Shown: in pieces, positions 61,180 through 64,000 of the stretch
Layout: the number at the start of each line of letters is the position of its first letter
Position numbering within the stretch: position 1 is the first letter of the stretch
NCBI GenBank assembly: GCA_964017065.1
Contig: OZ024784.1
Location: forward strand, 1,486,598-1,550,597
Source: Haliclona indistincta
Taxonomy: Eukaryota; Porifera; Demospongiae; Haplosclerida; Chalinidae
Reading direction: 5' to 3'
DNA: 64,000 bases
Position numbers and translations under genes: made by a program
Notes under the pieces: generated by a model
Databases searched by the model: none
Told to the model about the DNA's origin: nothing
The model's input: only the letters and a program-made list of their open reading frames with translations

Positions 61180-64000
61180 ATGGCCAGGGCTGTCCAGCTG
61201 TGTCTGCTAATGCTGTGCGGGGCAGCTGTTGCTCTAAACACCATAGACACGTTCAAACCCATAGCAAGACTCTCTCCTGCACGCGGTGCGACGGATAGAG
61301 ATGAATTCGGATACTCAGTAGTAGCCCACAAGATGAGCAGCACTGCAACAGGATTCACTGATACACTAGCCAACACAGTGTGAGTTTGTAAGGTTTTTTT
61401 TAATAACGCTGAAATCACGATTCGTTATTCGAAGGGTGGAGCTGGTAGTTCATGCGCTGTTTTCTCTCCATACAGTATCATAGTAGGAGCTCCATTAGGA
61501 AGGTATCCTGGTGGACTTGATCTACCACTGAATTCCTCAGTCTGTGAGCTGTATGATTTATCACGTGGTGTAACGAGGGACATAACTACACTCACTGATA
61601 AGGAGATCAGAGAGTGCTACCTTCGTACTGGACTGGTCTATACTTGTCCTCTTACCGGAACTGGTGGGTGTGGTCCTGTAATGGGTAACATGAATACAAT
61701 GGGAGCTGATGGTGCTCTGTTTGATCGTGTTGGTGAGTGATATGACAAGTTGGTGACACCATCTCATATTACCTTGGGTGCATGTGTCTGATTAAACACT
61801 CGGCTGTTTATTGTTTGTTACTTGAAGATCGCCTCGAAATAGCAGTTTGTAAAATATTTAAAAATACCTATGAACTCCATAGAACATTGCAGTAAATAGG
61901 TGTGGTCATAAGCAACAACATTATTGTGAGCCTGAGTGAGAACATTAATTGAACACAAATTGTTTTGCTAGTGTGTTACAGCGAGCTGGGTGGGGAATTT
62001 GATTTTGGTGAATAGCCCAAATTCATATTAATTTAGACACTTGGTACCTAGTATAAAAACATTAAATTCGAATTTTGATGGATTTAGTTCTAGTAAAAGT
62101 TCCAAAATAATATGTTTTCCACCAACAATAACCGCCTTACGGTATTTAAAAGAACTCTTGTTTTTTACTTTTTAAAATTCAAAACACGACTGTATGCTTA
62201 CCTCTGTAATTCATATCCTACAGGTAACATTAGGCAGTCTGATCAATTTGGACAACTAATAATTCAACAAGATAAAGTAGACCAAAGGATGGGTAGCACA
62301 TTGTTCAGCTCAGGAGAATTTTTTGTGGTGAGTACAGAATACTGATTTTTTTCATAATCACCATTCATCATTCTATCGATCAGGCTTGTGCTCCATTCTG
62401 GCAGAACACCGGACCAGGAAACAACAGAGAAACACCTGTAGGTCTCTGTGCATTTTCTGGACAGAATCTGAGAGACTTTCAGTACACTAAACCTTGCGGT
62501 AAGTAGGTCTATAATAATGGTAGTACCTAATAGCTATAATCCACAGTACCGTTTGGTACCAGTAACAATGGACAAAAATCTTATTGTATGTCTGGTCATA
62601 GTGCAGCCATTCTCAAGGTGAGTCTGTGATTGATATTCTAGCATAAGCTACAAAGGATTTTAGGTGTTCCACAAACATACATATGAAATTTTTATATGTA
62701 AAAACTTGTGTTACATAACAATACACAAATTTACTTATAATGGTGAAAATATTTGCATTAGCGTCAGGTATAATTATTAATGGCTAGTTTACAATACGAT
62801 GCAATGGCTTGCACTACATTGCGTTATCAATTCAAATTGTATTGCAAAGCATGGTGTCACAAACAAATTTCTATACCTGCGTTGCATTGATGTAATGTAG
62901 CACAAGCCACTGCGTCGTATTGTAAAAGCCTTTATGCACAGCTGCACCTCATTAGAACTATCAATTTATGTTTATCTAATGAAGTTGTTATAGGTGCTTG
63001 CTTTGAAAAATTCACTCACTCAATGTAGGGAGACCAACTGACTGACTCTGTTCTTGGTGTCACTACTCCTGGACGATATCGATACACTGGTGGTGTGTAC
63101 TACTACAATAACCTCAATACAACAGAACCACAATCTACCGAGATGAGTGATTTACAGCTTGGACTGACCAGACATCGTACAACAAGAGCTAGAGTTGCTC
63201 AAATTCTGGACTTCCCAACAACAGATCCGTTGAATGTACCAAATGTAGAAGATTCTGAATATGGTAAGAATGTGGGTGGAGTTTAGGCATTATGAACATA
63301 CACTAGAGACAGAATAAACACAGTGAAGGTGGTGCAAGATAAAGCTTCTCTATTGTATCATGACTCTAAAATTATCATGGCGCAGGTTTTACTGCTGTTC
63401 CTGGAAGATTCAGTGGACCAGCATCATTGGAACGTGAGTTGAAATTAGTGGTCATAGGTAAAACAAGAAACAAAACAAAACAAGAATTGAAGCGAAACAG
63501 CAAATTGGACAGACGCCTAAGCCCATGCAAGCAGGTCTTGTATGTTGCTTTGGCCATGCAAAGCCAGCCTATTCAGAAGAACCTGATGAATTGATCGAGT
63601 TACAAGAAATAGAGTGTTAGTGTGTCTCGATCGATGTTACACCTACTTGGTTACGCCCCTCTGAGACAGAGTGAGTGAGCAGAAACAAATCGAAAGAGCT
63701 TGTGGATAAATGTTACAGCAAGCAGTCGCACTCCTGAGACCATAAGTAGGTGTTCACAAGGTGGGTTTATGAGCTTAGCAAAGCCTCACTAAGAAACTAG
63801 CATTAACTTAGCAGCACCGTTTGGCGAGCTCGGGCTTTACTGAGATTGCTAAAAAGCCTTGTGTAGACTTACCTATGGTCTCAGGATTGAATGTTCGTCC
63901 AAATCTCTTTCGGTGAGTTTCTGAGCGCTCACTCTGTCTCAGAGGGGCGTAACCAAGTAGGCGTAACATCGATTGAGACACACTAACTCTGTATTTCTTA
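61180..64000 (+). CDS. Integrin alpha subunit, copy D, truncated by window end
   Basis: Starts MARAVQLCLLMLCGAAVALN. Exon 2 is 61476-61732 (257 bp, in frame) and exon 3 is 62224-62327 (104 bp, in frame), so D lacks both indels of copy B although introns and flanks are nearly identical to B. Further propeller exons encode WQNTGPGNNRETPVGLCAF, SYCMSGHSAAILK and TPGRYRYTGGVYYYNN. The last exon seen is about 63387-63434 (FTAVPGRFSGPAS). The rest, including the calcium loops and tail, lies beyond 64000, so whether the tail is of type A or B cannot be told. Confidence 0.85.
62788..62927. mobile_element. Small inverted-repeat element in copy D intron
   Basis: Orthologous duplicate of the insertion at 44160-44299. 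Confidence 0.6.
63490..64000. mobile_element. Fold-back element in copy D intron, cut by window end
   Basis: Matches 44880-45445; the right arm is outside the window. Confidence 0.6.

Overview
The window is eukaryotic: protein-coding genes are split by many short introns (often 50-120 bp) with clear GT-AG junctions. Compact AT-rich introns, an integrin alpha with the metazoan GFFRR juxtamembrane motif, and expanded Ig/FN3 receptor genes point to an early-branching animal, most likely a demosponge such as Amphimedon queenslandica. The species call is inference. No prokaryotic operons, CRISPR arrays, rRNA or tRNA genes were seen.

Region 1 (1-26411) is a tandem array of ten type I membrane receptor genes (nine on -, one on +). 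Each encodes a signal peptide, Ig-like domain 1, Ig-like domain 2, usually one FN3 domain, a transmembrane helix and a tyrosine-rich cytoplasmic tail. I rebuilt the exons of all ten. In the nine complete loci every extracellular module lies on its own phase 1-1 exon. Eight complete models splice in frame; receptor 4 carries two frame-breaking deletions. Receptor 1 is cut by the window edge. The Ig2 exon and FN3 core are almost identical across copies, while signal peptides and tails fall into unrelated classes. Tails carry ITIM-, ITSM-, NPxY- and Grb2-type motifs. Two orphan exon relics and a roughly 3 kb nested inverted repeat lie inside the array.

Region 2 (26778-35134) holds four ordinary, tightly packed genes: an ankyrin/armadillo protein (ANKAR-like, -), a TPR protein resembling the ribosomal-protein-L4 assembly chaperone (-) with a U12-type AT-AC intron, a YBEY endoribonuclease homologue (+), and a probably intronless AQP11-like aquaporin (-). 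The TPR gene and YBEY share a 62 bp divergent promoter gap. The YBEY and aquaporin stop codons are 2 bp apart.

Region 3 (35489-64000) is a tandem array of four integrin alpha genes on +, called A-D. A and C are complete and carry FG-GAP calcium repeats, a furin-type site, a transmembrane helix and the GFFRR motif. B has two frameshifting insertions near its 5' end and a different tail without GFFRR. D runs off the window. The 3' half of A plus the 5' half of B repeats as the 3' half of C plus the 5' half of D with a period near 18.6 kb. Introns and spacers carry MITEs, fold-back elements, a 21 bp minisatellite and a decayed LINE fragment.

Taken together the window juxtaposes two expanding cell-surface families. 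The receptor array has the architecture expected of a self/non-self or innate recognition complex (inference).
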